From assembly GCA_964036295.1 (NCBI GenBank), contig OZ038465.1, positions 26,198,870-26,262,869 on the forward strand: 64,000 bases of DNA. Reading direction: 5' to 3'. Below are positions 43,991 through 55,828 of the stretch, one piece after another. Under the pieces are notes generated by a model, which was given only the letters and a program-made list of their open reading frames with translations, made no database searches and was not told the DNA's origin. The stretch is from Plumapathes pennacea (taxonomy: Eukaryota; Cnidaria; Anthozoa; Antipatharia; Myriopathidae). A program made the translations under genes and the position numbers. The stretch's first letter is position 1. Every line of letters starts with the position of its first letter.

Positions 43991-44599
43991 ATTGCTCGTG
44001 GATGTCTTCTTAATCAATAGATGAAGACATTTATGAGTTTCGTTGCGCGGTCGCGTGCAAAGTTTTTTGTGGTCCTCCAAATCCTTTCATTTTAGCCATT
44101 TCGAGGGGTATGGCGATTTTTCAAAAATTTCATGAAATGAAAAAGTTTCCAGACAAACTAAATATACCAGAGTAATTGGCAAACCATAGGTTATCTATTA
44201 ACAAAATAAAAAGAACCCCGAATTTTGACTGATGTGCCACTCCTCACCCGGTCAGAAAAAAAGTCGCTCTTAAAATAACTATGAAAACTTGAACTTGGGA
44301 TAGTGTTTCGATTCAAAGGTAAAAGCTCCGAGCGACAGGTCAAATTTTAGACAATTTTAGTTTCACCTGAGCTAATAAGCATTGAAATATCTTGTCTCAA
44401 AAGGTTTTCCGCGGCCCGCAAAAAGCCCCGCGTTGAGAAACATAAACAGTGAGGGTAATTTTACACAATCGGTACTGGATACGGGAAATGGATTCGACTA
44501 CTAAAACGAAGCATTAAACAGGTACACAGAAGAGAAAATTATCAAATATTTCACACCTAGGACCTCGATTAGCTATATTCCATTCCATCGCGTGACTTA
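43991..44599. other. No gene recognised
   Basis: Non-coding as far as can be seen. Confidence 0.3.
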
Positions 44600-44779
44600 G
44601 GGTGCGTTTCTTTAATAGATCCATGATCCAAAGTACCTAATTTTGGATATGATCCAGTGAATCCGTCCTCAGTGTGGATCACATGGATTCATTATACGGA
44701 TTTGGATTTCAGTAAAGAGACAGAGAATCTGTTTTTGGATTAGTGATCCAGATTTGGATTCCTAACAAGAAATACACCC
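44600..44779 (+). mobile_element. Harbinger-like MITE, forward copy
   Basis: GGGTGCGTTTCTTTA ... AAGAAATACACCC, flanked by TTA on both sides (44597-44599 and 44780-44782). The interior has repeated GGAT/GATCCA motifs. It has no coding capacity. TTA duplication and GGGTGTGTTT-like ends are typical of PIF/Harbinger MITEs. Confidence 0.7.
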
Positions 44780-44890
44780 TTAGAGTGTCATTTTCGCCAA
44801 AAAACGACGATGTTGTGATGAATAAGAACCTAATAAGAACCGATGCGAGCACGGATCAGATTACATTTTCCGGAACTCAAAAAGGTCTTA

Positions 44891-45056
44891 GGGTGTGTTT
44901 CTTTTTAGGAATCCAAATCCGGATCACTAATTCAAAAACAGATTCTCTGTTTCTTTACTGAAATCCAAATCCGGATAATGAATCCATGTGATCCACACTC
45001 AGGACGGATTCACTGAATCATATCCAAAATTGGATACTTTGGATCATGGATCACCC
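44891..45056 (-). mobile_element. Harbinger-like MITE, inverted copy
   Basis: Reverse-complement relative of 44600-44779 (for example ACAGATTCTCTGTTTCTTTA against its complement), also flanked by TTA on both sides. The pair is separated by 111 bp. Confidence 0.7.
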
Positions 45057-45903
45057 TTAGTAGAGAAAGTTTCAAAAGTACTACTGCAGTAAAAGCAGGT
45101 GTATATTATACCAAATATTTCCTACAAGCCATAAGAGTGACTGGGTAGAGCTAAATCGAAAGCTACAGAACGACTTTTAGATAGATTTCAGTGAGCTGTA
45201 CACAATAAACCACTTACCGCTAGTCAACATAACATCTAATTTACCAACACCAGCTAACCGTAATACGTACTTGTAACTCAAAGTCCTTCCTTTCTAATTG
45301 GAAAGAGCTTGTCATTTTACCAAACGATAGCCCTTTAACAGAAATTCGATGCCGTTTGCGTGATTATTAAATGTCTCGCAAAATGTTGGTGGTAAATGCA
45401 ATCAACATTTCGCTTTAGCAAGTGTTACCGTGAAATGGTTTGAATTTCCCGACTTTAAAACCTTTCCTGTTGAATTGGTTTGTTAATTGCGTTTTTATCG
45501 GAAATCGTGCAGGTGTGCCTTGCAGATCCGCCAAAGAACATCTCTGCAAGCAAAACAAACCGGCCTGTGACCGAGTTCTAAAATAAACGTCACCAGTATT
45601 CAATTTATTTCCATATATCAGTGCTGTTGGAAAGAATTCAGCCAGAAAATGCCGTCTGCTAAACGTTAGGATCTACTGAGCCGATTCTGTATGCACCAGC
45701 AGCAAAACTTAAGTGCATATCTGGATTTAAGAAACAGGTTAGAGGGAGAGGCAATTGCATCATAAATTTAATACGGAGAGGCGCCGCCAAGGCTTTCAAC
45801 CCCTTATCATCCTGGGTCGAAATAGTGATCTTTTTCCATTCTTATAAGCATTTTTCCCTCCCCCCCTCCCAAACCTTTCATACCTTTGAACATGAAGAAG
45901 CCT
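45057..45903. other. No gene recognised
   Basis: Non-coding as far as can be seen. Confidence 0.3.
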
Positions 45904-46146
45904 ACAATCCTGGCCAAAAGTCGTCGGACACTTAGCCTTTTATGTAAAAATTATGACGCTTTCCTTCTTCTCGCCCCCCCCCCCCCACCCCTCTCCCTCA
46001 CAATGTTGAATGAATGTGCTCAAAGTGCACTGGGAGGGGGGAGGACTACGTTTCGGAAAAGGAGCCGCTTTCGTTGTTCAACAAGGAGTAGTGATAAAAA
46101 CATAGCATTTTTTCAGAGTGTCCCACATACTTTTGGCCAGGATTGT
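45904..46146 (+). mobile_element. Tc1/mariner-like MITE, second type
   Basis: ACAATCCTGGCCAAAAGT ... ACTTTTGGCCAGGATTGT, followed inward by GGACACT/AGTGTCC. 243 bp, related in design to 14534-14779 and 61131-61385. Interior has a C run and G-rich block. Non-coding. Confidence 0.7.
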
Positions 46147-47843
46147 CTAGAACGCGAGTTATACTAAAATGTCCATAACTTCCAGAGGATTTGATGTCTT
46201 GATGCCAAACTTGAAACAGTTGTTGTTCATATTGTCTTTAGGTCCGAGCATAGACCTCAGGTGAATTGACTGATAAATCAAATATGAGTGGACCAGCTGT
46301 GCTTTGATTTTGAGGTGCAAGCAATGTATTCAAAGTGAAAATATGCAGGTAAGAACTTTGCAGATCCGGAAGTGCTGAATGTAGCTCAGCTGCTGCATAA
46401 AAATCTGGTGCTTTTTTTATATAGTTATTATTTTGTATGTACAGAAGGCCCTGTTTAATCGCCAATCTTTACACTCGCCGAAACTAATGGAAATAAACAA
46501 ACACCAATGTTTGATCTCATGTGCATTAGGTTCTGCGCATGTGGGGAACGGATTCTGAACCAGGCCTAAGTTGTTCATTTACGGTGTTGGTGGATAAAAC
46601 TTCCTTGTCAATTGAACAAACAGGATCTCCCATGGGAGTAGTGTAACGCGGGCCTAAGTGTTTTCATCATTAACACGTCTATAGGCTCAGCTTCTCCCTT
46701 AAAGATGTTGGAGAACAACCATGTGATTGTGCGTGGTGGTTCTGTAGCAGTAGAACATTAAAGACAAGAAAGTCTTAATAAATTATTTGCTTCTGGTATG
46801 TTTACAATCGGGAAATGGAAGCAGAACAGATTGGGTTCGCCGAAAGTCAGCCAAAATGAAATTCACGTCGGGTTCACAGTTTTAAGCAATCATATTGTAT
46901 GTAAAAAAAGGGAAATTTTTTGTCGATCCGGAAAAACAGAACCCTCGCGATGCGGCAAAAGCAGCCAATAGTTACAATTTTTGGCATTACATGTTTTGCT
47001 CTCAACTCTGCAATTAACAGCTGTTGTAAGCTGGTGGGTAAAAGGATCCGTAGCCCCGTTGAAGTGAGATTTCCTGAGCGAGTAACACTTACACGGGCCT
47101 TAAGTGGAATGTAACGACCTTTTTTGCTACTTATTCTTTACCAGTTGTTTCATGGCGGAGCAACCTTTTATAATGGTCATAAAAATCCAAATTATTAAAA
47201 TAGAATGTTTTTTTCTGACAGATCCCGCAACTCAGTCATGTTTTTTTATCAACCAACTTGACTTTAGAAGATATTTTACTTTTAAAAGGAAAGCATGAAG
47301 TCGTTTTTACTTATCACGAAAGAAAAAAAAAACTTACAGTCGTTGCAAACTAGTGAGGTTCTTGAAAAGGTCACTACTCAAGTTCCTGATATTGTTGTTG
47401 TCAAGCCGTCTGTTGATATTCAATAAACCAGTTAAAATTTCAGTATGTAAGCTACGGATTATAATTGAAAGTCAAGGTATCTGAAGACGTTTTGAGGTTT
47501 TCGTTCAATACAGTAAACCCAAAGAAGACGCGACGGCACTGTCCAAATAATATATCTATCCAAGAAAAATATAGCTACATCTTTTACAGCTCAAAAGTAT
47601 CTGTTTTTGTTATGTAGATATCGATGAAATACAAGCATTTCTTCAGTTCTAAAAGTTGATATTTTTATTGCGCAAGATATTCTCACACTTGAAGGATAAA
47701 AACAATATCATAATCAAAGTGCGCGTGATTTTTGAAAACAGAAAGTTCTGACAGGATTAAGGCTGTCTTTGTTCTAGATAATTTATCGATGTCTATATAG
47801 TAAACAGAACATCACATGATCGCTTGGAAATAAGATTTTTATC
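46147..47843. other. No gene recognised
   Basis: AT-rich, non-coding. Nothing seen. Confidence 0.3.
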
Positions 47844-47914
47844 TCTTCGTGTTGATGATATCTCTCACTCGTTCGTTGCGCGCTCTCGGGAGAGCTATCA
47901 TTAACACGAGAAGA
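47844..47914. repeat. Imperfect hairpin
   Basis: CTTCGTGTTGATGATATCTC pairs with GAGAGCTATCATTAACACGA across a GC-rich tip (CGTTGCGCGCTCTCGG). Similar design to the other hairpin repeats. Confidence 0.55.
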
Positions 47915-49081
47915 AAACGTGAGAAAATTCGTATCTCCGCATGGCCATGTAATATTCTCTATATACTAAAATTTGCATAGAGTAGTATATAGTTTCTGTG
48001 TTTGTTTGCACAATGCTCCGTAAACGGCCACAACCAATGATCTAATGTCAACCACATTGTTTCTGTACTGATTCGGGTATCCCAGAATACTTCTAGAATA
48101 GAAAAATATAACTAAAAGAGCAACCCTGTTTTAACAAAAGTATTTATTTTATTCATCCATTGCCAGATATTTGCTGCGTCCTTAGCGGTTCTTTTACGTC
48201 CCTGTTCATATTATTTAGAGACGGGAACACCATTTGACGTGGTTATCCAAGTCACGAGTAGAGAGCCAGAATTTTTCAACTAAATTTTCACTGAACTTGA
48301 GCGGGGTCGCGCCCTCGGCGTGAAAGGTGACCGTGCTTACTGCTAGGACACCGCGGCTCTAATATGTTCTCAGTTGTACAGATATGACTGGATGCTTGTC
48401 TAGTAAATCAAGAATGTTGCAAATGACAATGACAACAGCCAAAGTTGGAAACTACAAACATAATTTAACATGCATGTTTTACTATTACAGCGAAACCTGT
48501 TTGAAATTCAGCTCATGCTGGAAATGATCAACTAAACTCTGCATGATGTGTATTTTCATGAGATGTGGTTTGGCCTTGATTGTGCCTGGACTCTGCATGA
48601 ATTTTTAAATTTAAAAATTGATACGACCACTGGCACTGACAATGTTAATCCAACCACAAAGCGTTTTTCCTGTGGCAAAGTCCACGCTCTACATTATAGG
48701 CACATAATTTTTTTTGTGTACGATGGTTGGCAAATCAAGTTTTATAAAAAAGAAGGAGAAGAAATATAGAAGTACTAAGTCAAAATACGTTTCAAGATAA
48801 AAAAAACTAGTGATCGACGAAAATTTGGGGTTTGTACTGGCCCTTCAGAGCCACCGTAGAAACGGGTTGGCATGCGCATAATTGAGTGCAGCTTGCTCTG
48901 ATTCTTGTAGTGAGTAACATTTACCCTAGTCTCCTTGCGTGACGAGGCAAATAACGGCTGTAAGGGGTCTTTATTTACTCCTGCCGGTCCCTATTTTAGA
49001 GCCGTAGAGACATGTACCTTCTGGGTGCTTATTTTTATGTTAGTTTTTTTTAAATTGCTGACCTATAGAATTTTGAGCCGT
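47915..49081. other. No gene recognised
   Basis: A frame at 48548-48769 has no ATG at its start and no domain. Nothing else seen. Confidence 0.3.
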
Positions 49082-49089
49082 TGCGAAAA

Positions 49090-49445
49090 CCTATCCGGTA
49101 CAGTGTAAACACTAAAAGATCGGTCCGGACCGACTTTGGCCGAAAGACCTATCCGGTACAGTGTAAACACGAAAAGATCGGTCCGGACCGACTTTGGCCG
49201 AAAGACCTATCCGGTACAGTGTAAACGCAAGGCCAGTCCGGAGCGGCTTTGTAACAATCAATCAATACAATCGGAGCGTTTTCCTATCTGAAATACGGGT
49301 CTGTATCAATTTCAGAAGCGGAGCAGAGCAACATCGCTCCGTTTCAAAAATCGCTCCAAAAACAGCGTATCCAATGTAAACGGAAGGCCTATACGGTACG
49401 TTTTTGCGATGCTACCGAAAGCTATCCGGTATATTGTAAGCGTAG
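49090..49445 (+). repeat. 58-bp tandem repeat inside a MITE-like sequence
   Basis: CCTATCCGGTACAGTGTAAA starts at 49090, 49148 and 49206, giving a 58-bp period with palindromic GGTCCGGACC in each of the first two. Degenerate units in the right part (GGCCTATACGGTACG at 49387, GCTATCCGGTATATTGTAAG at 49420) suggest the whole is a non-autonomous transposon with repeated subterminal motifs. Confidence 0.6.
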
Positions 49446-49705
49446 CCTTACAGACCCTAAAATTTAAAACGGGGATTGGACTGCAATGTTGTTTGACGGG
49501 GTTTGACCTAATTTCCTTCGATAGTCAACAATATAAAATACAGTTGTAATATATTGCCATATGTTCAACGACAGACACAAGTCTCCGGACAGAAATAAGT
49601 GCGAAGGAGTTTGGGTAGGTTATATTTTCTACTTTGTGAGATAAAGGCACAAATTTTGCTTGCACGCGAGGAAAACATTAAAAAACACCAATGCATAATC
49701 CTGCC

Positions 49706-50375
49706 CAGGGGCGTAGCTACCATATACGCACGGGCGTACAGCTGAAATTTGGAGAATTTATTTTTCATCTGACAAAAACACAATTTTCTATTGCCTGAGA
49801 CGTTTATATCATTAAATTTGCTGATTTGAATTTATTTGATACATTTTTTTTCTTATTGTAGTGTACGTGACGCGAAAAAAACGCGTCACGTATTCCTTCA
49901 TCAGTGTCAGCCCCACCAGACGTTGGTTAATCTTTAACTGTGAAGGAGAGGCTACTCCGCGGTACGGCCTCAGAACTGAACGAAAATGCCTTTAACTGAG
50001 AATAAAGATTAGTGAATATGTAATGCATGTGAGGTCAGAGTGAAGTCCAAGAGGTCTGAGGGTCCGAAGAAACTGCTAGAGAACGCCTTCAAAATCTCTG
50101 TGAGGTGAAAGAGCGTAATTACTTGCTTGTGTTTACACGTATTAAAACGTGACACCGACCGCTAACATCACTGTGAATTTGTGATGGATCGTTTTTCTGA
50201 AGTATTTATTTATTGAAATATCCCAAGGAAAATGCCAGCAATGGAATTTCCGAGAGCCAAAATATGAAAATTTTCTGGGGGATCATGCCCCCAGATTCCC
50301 CAGCGAGGAGCGCCTCCGGCGCTCAAAATAGTCCTTCCTGCGTAAAGTTACAAATTTGCTATAGCTACGTCCCTG
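49706..50375. mobile_element. TIR element with CAGGG(G/A)CGTAGCTA ends
   Basis: CAGGGGCGTAGCTAC at the left and TAGCTACGTCCCTG at the right are inverted repeats 670 bp apart. Near the right end are GGGGGATCATGCCCCCAG and GGAGCGCCTCCGGCGCTC, small GC-rich palindromes. No coding capacity. The fragment at 55829-56000 has a related beginning (CAGGGGCGGATCTAGG). Confidence 0.6.
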
Positions 50376-50734
50376 CTAAGTTAGCTAAGCTTTGTTTCAG
50401 CAAATGTGATCGTGGCCATACAGTATTTGTATTCATTTGTGCGTTATAAAACTCAATTTCATCAGTGGTCATCGTTCCCATTCCCGGACCATGCACACAC
50501 ACACGACACACAAATCAATTAAATTATGTTCGTTAAAATACGTTTGACCTGTTTGGATAAGTTCGCTCACGCAACTTCTTTCAGGTGTTTTCATTCGTTT
50601 GGACTGTGCAACGACAAGTGACTTTTGAATACGGCTTATCTCAGATATTGAATAGGACAAGGCACTAGGCTCGAAAGGACTCTATACGAATATCATTAAC
50701 GACCCGAGCTGAGTTGCAAAGCATGATGGGTATT
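50376..50734. other. No gene recognised
   Basis: Non-coding as far as can be seen. A short CA repeat lies at about 50491-50504. Confidence 0.3.
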
Positions 50735-50965
50735 CGGAAGGCCGAGTGGTTTGCACGTTCGTCTCTCACCAAAGTCTGGCTCTAAAATGGAAATGGAATC
50801 TCATCTCGGCTCGCATGAATCATGCGCAAACACATGCTTGAAATGCTAATCTAGGGTTTCTCGCCTACAGTTGTCAATCAACCGCCGTCCGTGTCGGACG
50901 CTCTTATGAGTTCTCTCTGTGAAATAAAATTGTTCTGTTATTTGGCATATACGTTTGAATCTGTA
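50735..50965 (+). mobile_element. tRNA-derived SINE-like sequence
   Basis: GGCCGAGTGGTTTGCACG at 50740 resembles a class II tRNA (Ser/Leu) 5' part with the A box. The B-box region is not preserved. The tail, CCGTGTCGGACGCTCTTATG then GAGTTCTCTCTGTGAAATAA and a TTGTTCTGTTATTTGGCA segment, reads like a conserved SINE 3' module I have seen in anthozoan sequence. Call is tentative. Confidence 0.35.
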
Positions 50966-51059
50966 GAGTTCAGGACATGCCGTCGTAAATATAAGAATTC
51001 AGATGTGTTAAAATGATGGAAGAATGTGATGCTGAGGTTATCGGTATTTAGAAGATCTA

Positions 51060-51794
51060 AATGCAAACGACTGACTTTGTGCTGTTCCTATCGACCTGGG
51101 AAATAAGAGCATTGATGGATTTATCTCATATCTGGATGGCGCATTGGATAATATCGACACGGAACGCTCTGATTTTGTCTTGGCGGGTGACTGTTCCGCC
51201 AAGAAAAATCAATTGCGCCGTAAACTTGATTTTCTCTAACAATAGCCATAGGATCGTGCAGTGTGACGTTCTGCATTCAAGTATCAGTGACCACAGCATT
51301 GTCTTCTGCACCTTTAAAAGAGGCGTCAGGAAACTTTCACCCATGCAAGGTGATTGAGTATCTTTGTTTCAAAAACTACAACAAGGAAGCGTTCTTGCAT
51401 GACTTGAGCATTATACCATGGTCCGTAATTGAAGGTGCCAGGGATGCTGATGACGCAGTATACCTTTGGGATGGTCTTTTCAGAGGCATTGCCGATGAAC
51501 ATGCACCACTGAAAACAAAGCGCGTTAAAGGGAAACAGTCGCCTTGCATAACAGCAAAACTTCTGGAAATACGCCGTGATCGTGATTACCATTGGGAAAA
51601 AGCTCATGCTTCTAGTTCCAATTACCATTGAGAAATGTACCGGAAACTGAGGAATTGTGCTAATAGTGAGGAAAAAAGGTTAAATCAGAATATTATTCTC
51701 GGCTGATTGAAGATGCCCAGGGAAACAGCTCCAAGATGTGGAAAGCAATTAAAGAGACGCTTCCATCTAATCACAATGGAATTGATGCAACTTA
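51060..51794 (+). mobile_element. CR1/L2-like LINE, endonuclease end and linker (left part)
   Basis: ORF2 of a non-LTR retrotransposon, in slipping frames. Endonuclease pieces: SIDGFISYLDGALDNIDTE and DFVLAGD, then NLIFSNNSHRIVQ and SISDHSIVFCTFKRG, the S-D-H motif of the apurinic-type endonuclease. Then the linker before RT: YLCFKNYNKEAFLHDLS, IPWSVIEGARDADDAVYLWD, HAPLKTKRVKGKQSP and RDRDYHWEKAHASS, then LIEDAQGNSSKMWKAIKETL. The frame is cut at 51794 by the Helitron and resumes at 54114 with no base lost. Parts of the endonuclease are deleted and several frameshifts exist, so the element is dead. Confidence 0.75.
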
Positions 51795-52027
51795 TCCCCG
51801 AGCGGAGCGAGGGTAATAATCACGACGCTAATGCTGTAGTATCGCGCTATTTGGAGGCTCCAAGCGGGTCGCCATCTCGAAATCTAATGTTCGTGTGTCT
51901 GTCAGTCTGTCTGGCGTACGACCTCGTCCCAGGGCCATCCGCGTTAAGCAACGACAAAGGATCGATCACGTGTCCCGCTGTAGTTTTGTTGATACTCCGA
52001 CTAAGATTGAACGAAGCAACAATATCG

Positions 52028-52272
52028 TAACCGCGTTCACGAAAATGAATTTGAAAACTGGAAAACTTGAAACAGAACGGTCTCGCGAAGCTCATCTTCA
52101 AAAGAGAAGGGAACAGGCACGAGCAAGGCGGAATCGTGAAACGATCGAACAGCGCCAAATCCGTCTAGAGAAAAGACGACAAACATATTATTACCGACAG
52201 CATCATAAACGGAAGCGTGCCGAAGAAAAGGGAACAGCGCTTGAAAGAGCTTCAGACGCCGGTTTGTGTTAA
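52028..52272 (+). pseudogene. Basic Arg/Gln/Glu-rich Helitron-associated frame, copy 2
   Basis: Same peptide as in copy 1 with conservative changes: TAFTKMNLKTGK, then RREQARARRNRETIEQRQIR and a longer basic tail ending in TAA. It is embedded in a longer open frame with no clear start. It probably descends from the autonomous element's N-terminal coding part. Confidence 0.4.
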
Positions 52273-52576
52273 ACTCAGATACTTATTCAGAAAGGACAAG
52301 CAACAAAGGTTAGTCAGCGGGAATCGAACAATTACCGTGACAAATATATTCTATCCCGTAGTTGCAACTCGATCACTTCAAGAATGTATTTAACTCTCTA
52401 TGCTGATTATTTTCCCTCGAAGTATTGTTTTAATACGCTTCTGTCGCCAGTTTCGGCTACCGTACTTGCTCAGAGCAATCGGAACTTGGAGTCTTGAATG
52501 ATTTAGTCAGATGTCTTATTTTTTCTTTCAAGACTAAAACTGTAACAAATGCTGTAATCTGACATGCGGTGATTGA

Positions 52577-53525
52577 TAATGGTAATAGGACTGAGTGGAG
52601 TCCGATTCGGTCTGTAATCATACGAGTGATTACGAAATCGGACGACCGCGCTTCGCGGGAGTCTGATTTCGTAATCACGAGTATGATTACAGACCGACAT
52701 CGGACGACACGAAGTCCTCTTACCAATTAATCATAAATATTACAATTTCTGAGAATGAAATGATCATACAGCTTCAGCGTCTTCTCCTGTACTATACATA
52801 AAAACAAAGCATCAAGAAGTACTACATCGCCGATCTATTTTAACACGCGCGTACACACGGTTCGGCGTTTGTAAACACGCCGCTTGTTCGTAGTTATCTA
52901 GCTCTCAGTTATATCAACTTAAAATACTTGAGAGAAAGAAGAAGCTAGAAAAGAAGAAGAAAAAATCTGTATCTTAGCGGGTCGGCACAGCAATTACAAA
53001 CTTACCGATTTCTTGACGGCTTAATTTTCTAGGAGCGTTTGTCCATCACAGTCCATCACAACAAAGTTAAGTTTCTTCCATGATTTTGAAATGAATTAAC
53101 GACGTTCATTGACATTGGCCGAGCCGTAAGTTTCAGAGTGTCTATAGCACAGCATGCTGGCGATGTCGTGAACTAAACAAACGCGCCCGACCGGCGAAAA
53201 TTTCCTGTCTTCTTTCGTTACATAGTGGCTGTTCACGTTCTTTGATTGACCACAAACTGTTCCTTGCATGTTAAGTTGTCCAAGAATTAACAAAATTCGC
53301 CTTTCGAGAAGCCACAAACTCACACCGGCAATCGAGTTTTCCACTGAAAATCAGTGTAACGCTGATTGGTGCATTTAAATTTCACTCTTACTTATGATTG
53401 GTAAAGCCAACTGTCCGATTACAGAACAAAGAAGTATCCGATTACAGAACAATAGGTGTCCAATTAATGATTAATCGGGGGGGTTTATGAACCAATCACA
53501 TTCGAGGAAATTGTAATATTTATGA
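52577..53525. mobile_element. Hairpin-headed transposon family A, copy 2
   Basis: The same 150-bp hairpin head and right end (GTAATATTTATGATTA) as 29979-31153. It is shorter because about 230 bp around the middle is deleted (junction AGAAGCTAGAAAAGAAG). It interrupts the Helitron between GCGGTGATT and CAGCG of the Helitron sequence, leaving a TTA/TTG-like trace of a 3-bp duplication. Confidence 0.7.
53096..53344 (-). CDS. 82-codon frame of hairpin-headed family A, copy 2
   Basis: Encodes exactly the same 82 residues as 30725-30973 despite four base differences, all at third codon positions. The downstream coding-like piece ending at the splice donor (52998-53017) has gained a TAA in this copy, so only the first frame is intact. 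No domain recognised. Confidence 0.45.
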   Translation of the reverse strand: MENSIAGVSLWLLERRILLILGQLNMQGTVCGQSKNVNSHYVTKEDRKFSPVGRVCLVHDIASMLCYRHSETYGSANVNERR

Positions 53526-54113
53526 TTACAGCGATAATCGTTCGCAAGCCCTTAGAAGTTTGACTAGGTGTGAAGCCTGTGTATAATTTGAAGTAAACCG
53601 TTCAAGTTTTGCTTTGATTCTGGAGAAATCATGCTGTTTTGAGCGGGTTCACATACAAAACAAATCGAGCTCATTCAATATGTATGCCTGAGTCTGGTGC
53701 ATGCAGTCAGAGTAAAAACAAATCGTACCGGAAGCCTATTTAAATGTATTGTCTATGAACTCAAAATTGGAAAATCAGTGTTCCTTTTTGCCCGTACTAC
53801 GCCGGCCGACCAACTTCAACATTTAATTACTAAATTTTGAGAACGTGCTTGGCAGACTGTATGAATTAATTTGACGTGCCGACCATGGGAAATACGTACT
53901 TCGTCACGCTATCGATTCTTTTTTTCAACGCAAAAGTATTAACGCACACCATTCTTTTTCTTCTTCCTTTGCGTGTAGCACTTGACTTGGAAGAAAAGAT
54001 TGAGCCAACATTTCGGTAAAACAAGGCTACTCTTGTTGGAAGTACCAAAGTAAAAATCTCATAAATGGCAGAGCGAGGGGGTTATCGTTTATCTGCGATT
54101 ATCGTTTTTCTAG

Positions 54114-54506
54114 TACTGAAGGAAAATTACAAACATATCCCAGAGGCATTGCTGAAATTTTAAACGATCATTTTTCTAGCATCGGCAAGAAGCTGGTCAA
54201 AGCTTTCGCTAGGGTCGTACCGGATCAGTGTGATACTCTCTCGGAGAGTACGTTTGTCCTCCAGCCTATGACGCTTGCTTTTGTCGAGAAGCAACTAAAC
54301 CAGTTAAAGACCAGCAAGGCTATTGGACTGGATAATACAAGTGATCACCTGCTCCGGGACTCGGCTAAACTCATTGCACCCTCCTTGCGCTATATTATCA
54401 ACCACTCCTTCAAGACTGGTCAGTTTCCATCATCATGGAAATGTGCTAAAGTGACTGCACTCTTTAAACAAGGTATACCGAGCAATAGTCAAATGATAAT
54501 GGTTTG
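54114..54506 (+). mobile_element. CR1/L2-like LINE, reverse transcriptase start (right part)
   Basis: Continues the LINE split at 51794: YPRGIAEILNDHFSSIGKKL, then LNQLKTSKAIGLDNTSDHLL and IINHSFKTGQFPSSWKCAKV followed by ALFKQG. 'KA.GLD......LL.ds......L..i.N.S..tG.fP..WK.A.v.plfK.G' is the conserved beginning of the LINE RT domain. The catalytic FADD part and everything after are missing; the frame runs into unrelated sequence at about 54485. Confidence 0.8.
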
Positions 54507-54651
54507 ACTCTCCTTTGCGTTGCGAATTTTCTGTTTTGGTGCTAGCATATTTGCTCACAGAAGCGTATTCAAAACAGAATAATATATAAACACGCCTGCC
54601 GTATAATCTTGGACTGAATTCCCGCCAACTTTGAGCCAAGAGTTTGAGTAC

Positions 54652-55613
54652 AGTGTTACGGAAGAGATTTTGATTAAATATTAGTTGATTTATAGTCACG
54701 ATTTAATATGATTAATATTCATAATTTTAAAATTGATTCTTTTAGTGTTTGAATGCATTATTCGTCAGATAATTAGTTTTCACTTAGTGAAGTTCAGGCT
54801 GAAAAAGGTCTAGGTTACTCTCAATCCAAATCCGGTCGGCCAAATCTTACCTGGCCTGACTACTTGAGTTTTAACCTTATCGACCAATGCAGCTTGGATT
54901 GAATTTAATCAAGTGTACTGGCCTTTTGTTGTAGTGTACAATTCTTTTGTTATCAGTTATCCGGTTATGTAATTATGTATTGTTCAATGGTCTCATCGTT
55001 CAAACAAGCACCCTCTCTTAATCCATTAATTAAGTTGTTTACGACAAGTTACGCTTCCTTTCGGAAGGCGGAGTTTATTTTAAAGCTCCAAAACCCTTGC
55101 GTAATGTTATCTGGTCAGTTTTGTTGACTACGCAACTTTAGTAGTCAAGGACTTTTTATGTCTCTTACAACTTAAGACTTTAGCATTTTTATACCAAGTG
55201 GTACTGCGCTCGCCAGATTTTAACTAGGGCACTCTGTTAGTTTAGTAAGTGAACTCTGCCTATTCGTAAACTATGAAAGTTTGAGTTAGCTTGCGGAGCG
55301 CGTCTCTTTGCATTTAGTTTTCAGTCGCTATGTAGTGACGTACTCCCCGTCTCCTCATTGGTTCTTAATTTTGATGGACGGATAATTTGAGCTTCGAGTT
55401 AGCGTCCGTATTTAAGGGCGCGCACACCTAGTTTTGCTAGAGAGAACCAAACCCAGACCTGTAACAACTTGTGTGAAGACTTGTAATAAAGTCTGGAAAA
55501 CTGAGAAGACCTTGACTGGTCTGATCCTGTGTGTACCTCCGTTTGCCACGTGAGAAAACCCCTCGTATTAAGGGTTTGCTGTGTAAAATCTACATTTCGC
55601 ATCAAACCATTAC
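54652..55613 (+). mobile_element. Possible solo LTR
   Basis: TGTTACGGAAGAG at the left and CCATTACA at the right are TG..CA-type ends. Inside are a TATA-like box (GTATTTAAGGGCGCG, 55410) and a polyadenylation signal (AATAAAGTCTGG, 55485) about 75 bp apart, the spacing of an LTR R region. No coding sequence, primer site or second LTR was recognised, so boundaries and identity are weak. It could equally be a host promoter or terminator. Confidence 0.3.
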
Positions 55614-55828
55614 ACAATCCAACTTTTAGGCTACCACCACCATTTGACGACAACAGCAGACTCCGCTACGACGAACAGGATACTTGCACAGGCTCACCCA
55701 GTTTCCGCGTGAAGTGCAAGTCTCCACTCTCCATCAATTATTTAATAAAACAAATTAACAAACAGAGGAAGTGCCTGTGAACTTTGACATGACGTCAGCG
55801 TATCACCTAATCACATGCGAGGATTACA

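Larger units (their letters stand above)
51795..54113 (+). mobile_element. Non-autonomous Helitron, copy 2, inserted in a LINE
   Basis: Starts TCCCCGAGCGGAGCGAGGG and ends ..CGTTTTTCTAG, with the GCAGA/TCTGC hairpin about 13 bases before CTAG. The left flank ends in A and the right flank starts with T, the exact Helitron A|T target, with no duplication; the LINE codons continue across the site. Collinear in reverse with 6538-7935. Contains the basic frame at about 52028-52272 and an insertion of hairpin-headed family A (52577-53525). Confidence 0.8.

Noticed and set aside
49090..49262. CRISPR-like array
   Set aside because: Only three units of a contiguous 58-bp tandem repeat with no unique spacers, in animal DNA.
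50740..50830. Functional tRNA gene
   Set aside because: Only an A-box-like start is present. No B box or cloverleaf can be formed.
54652..55613. Complete LTR retrotransposon starting here
   Set aside because: No gag or pol sequence, primer site or second LTR follows. Only a possible solo LTR can be proposed.
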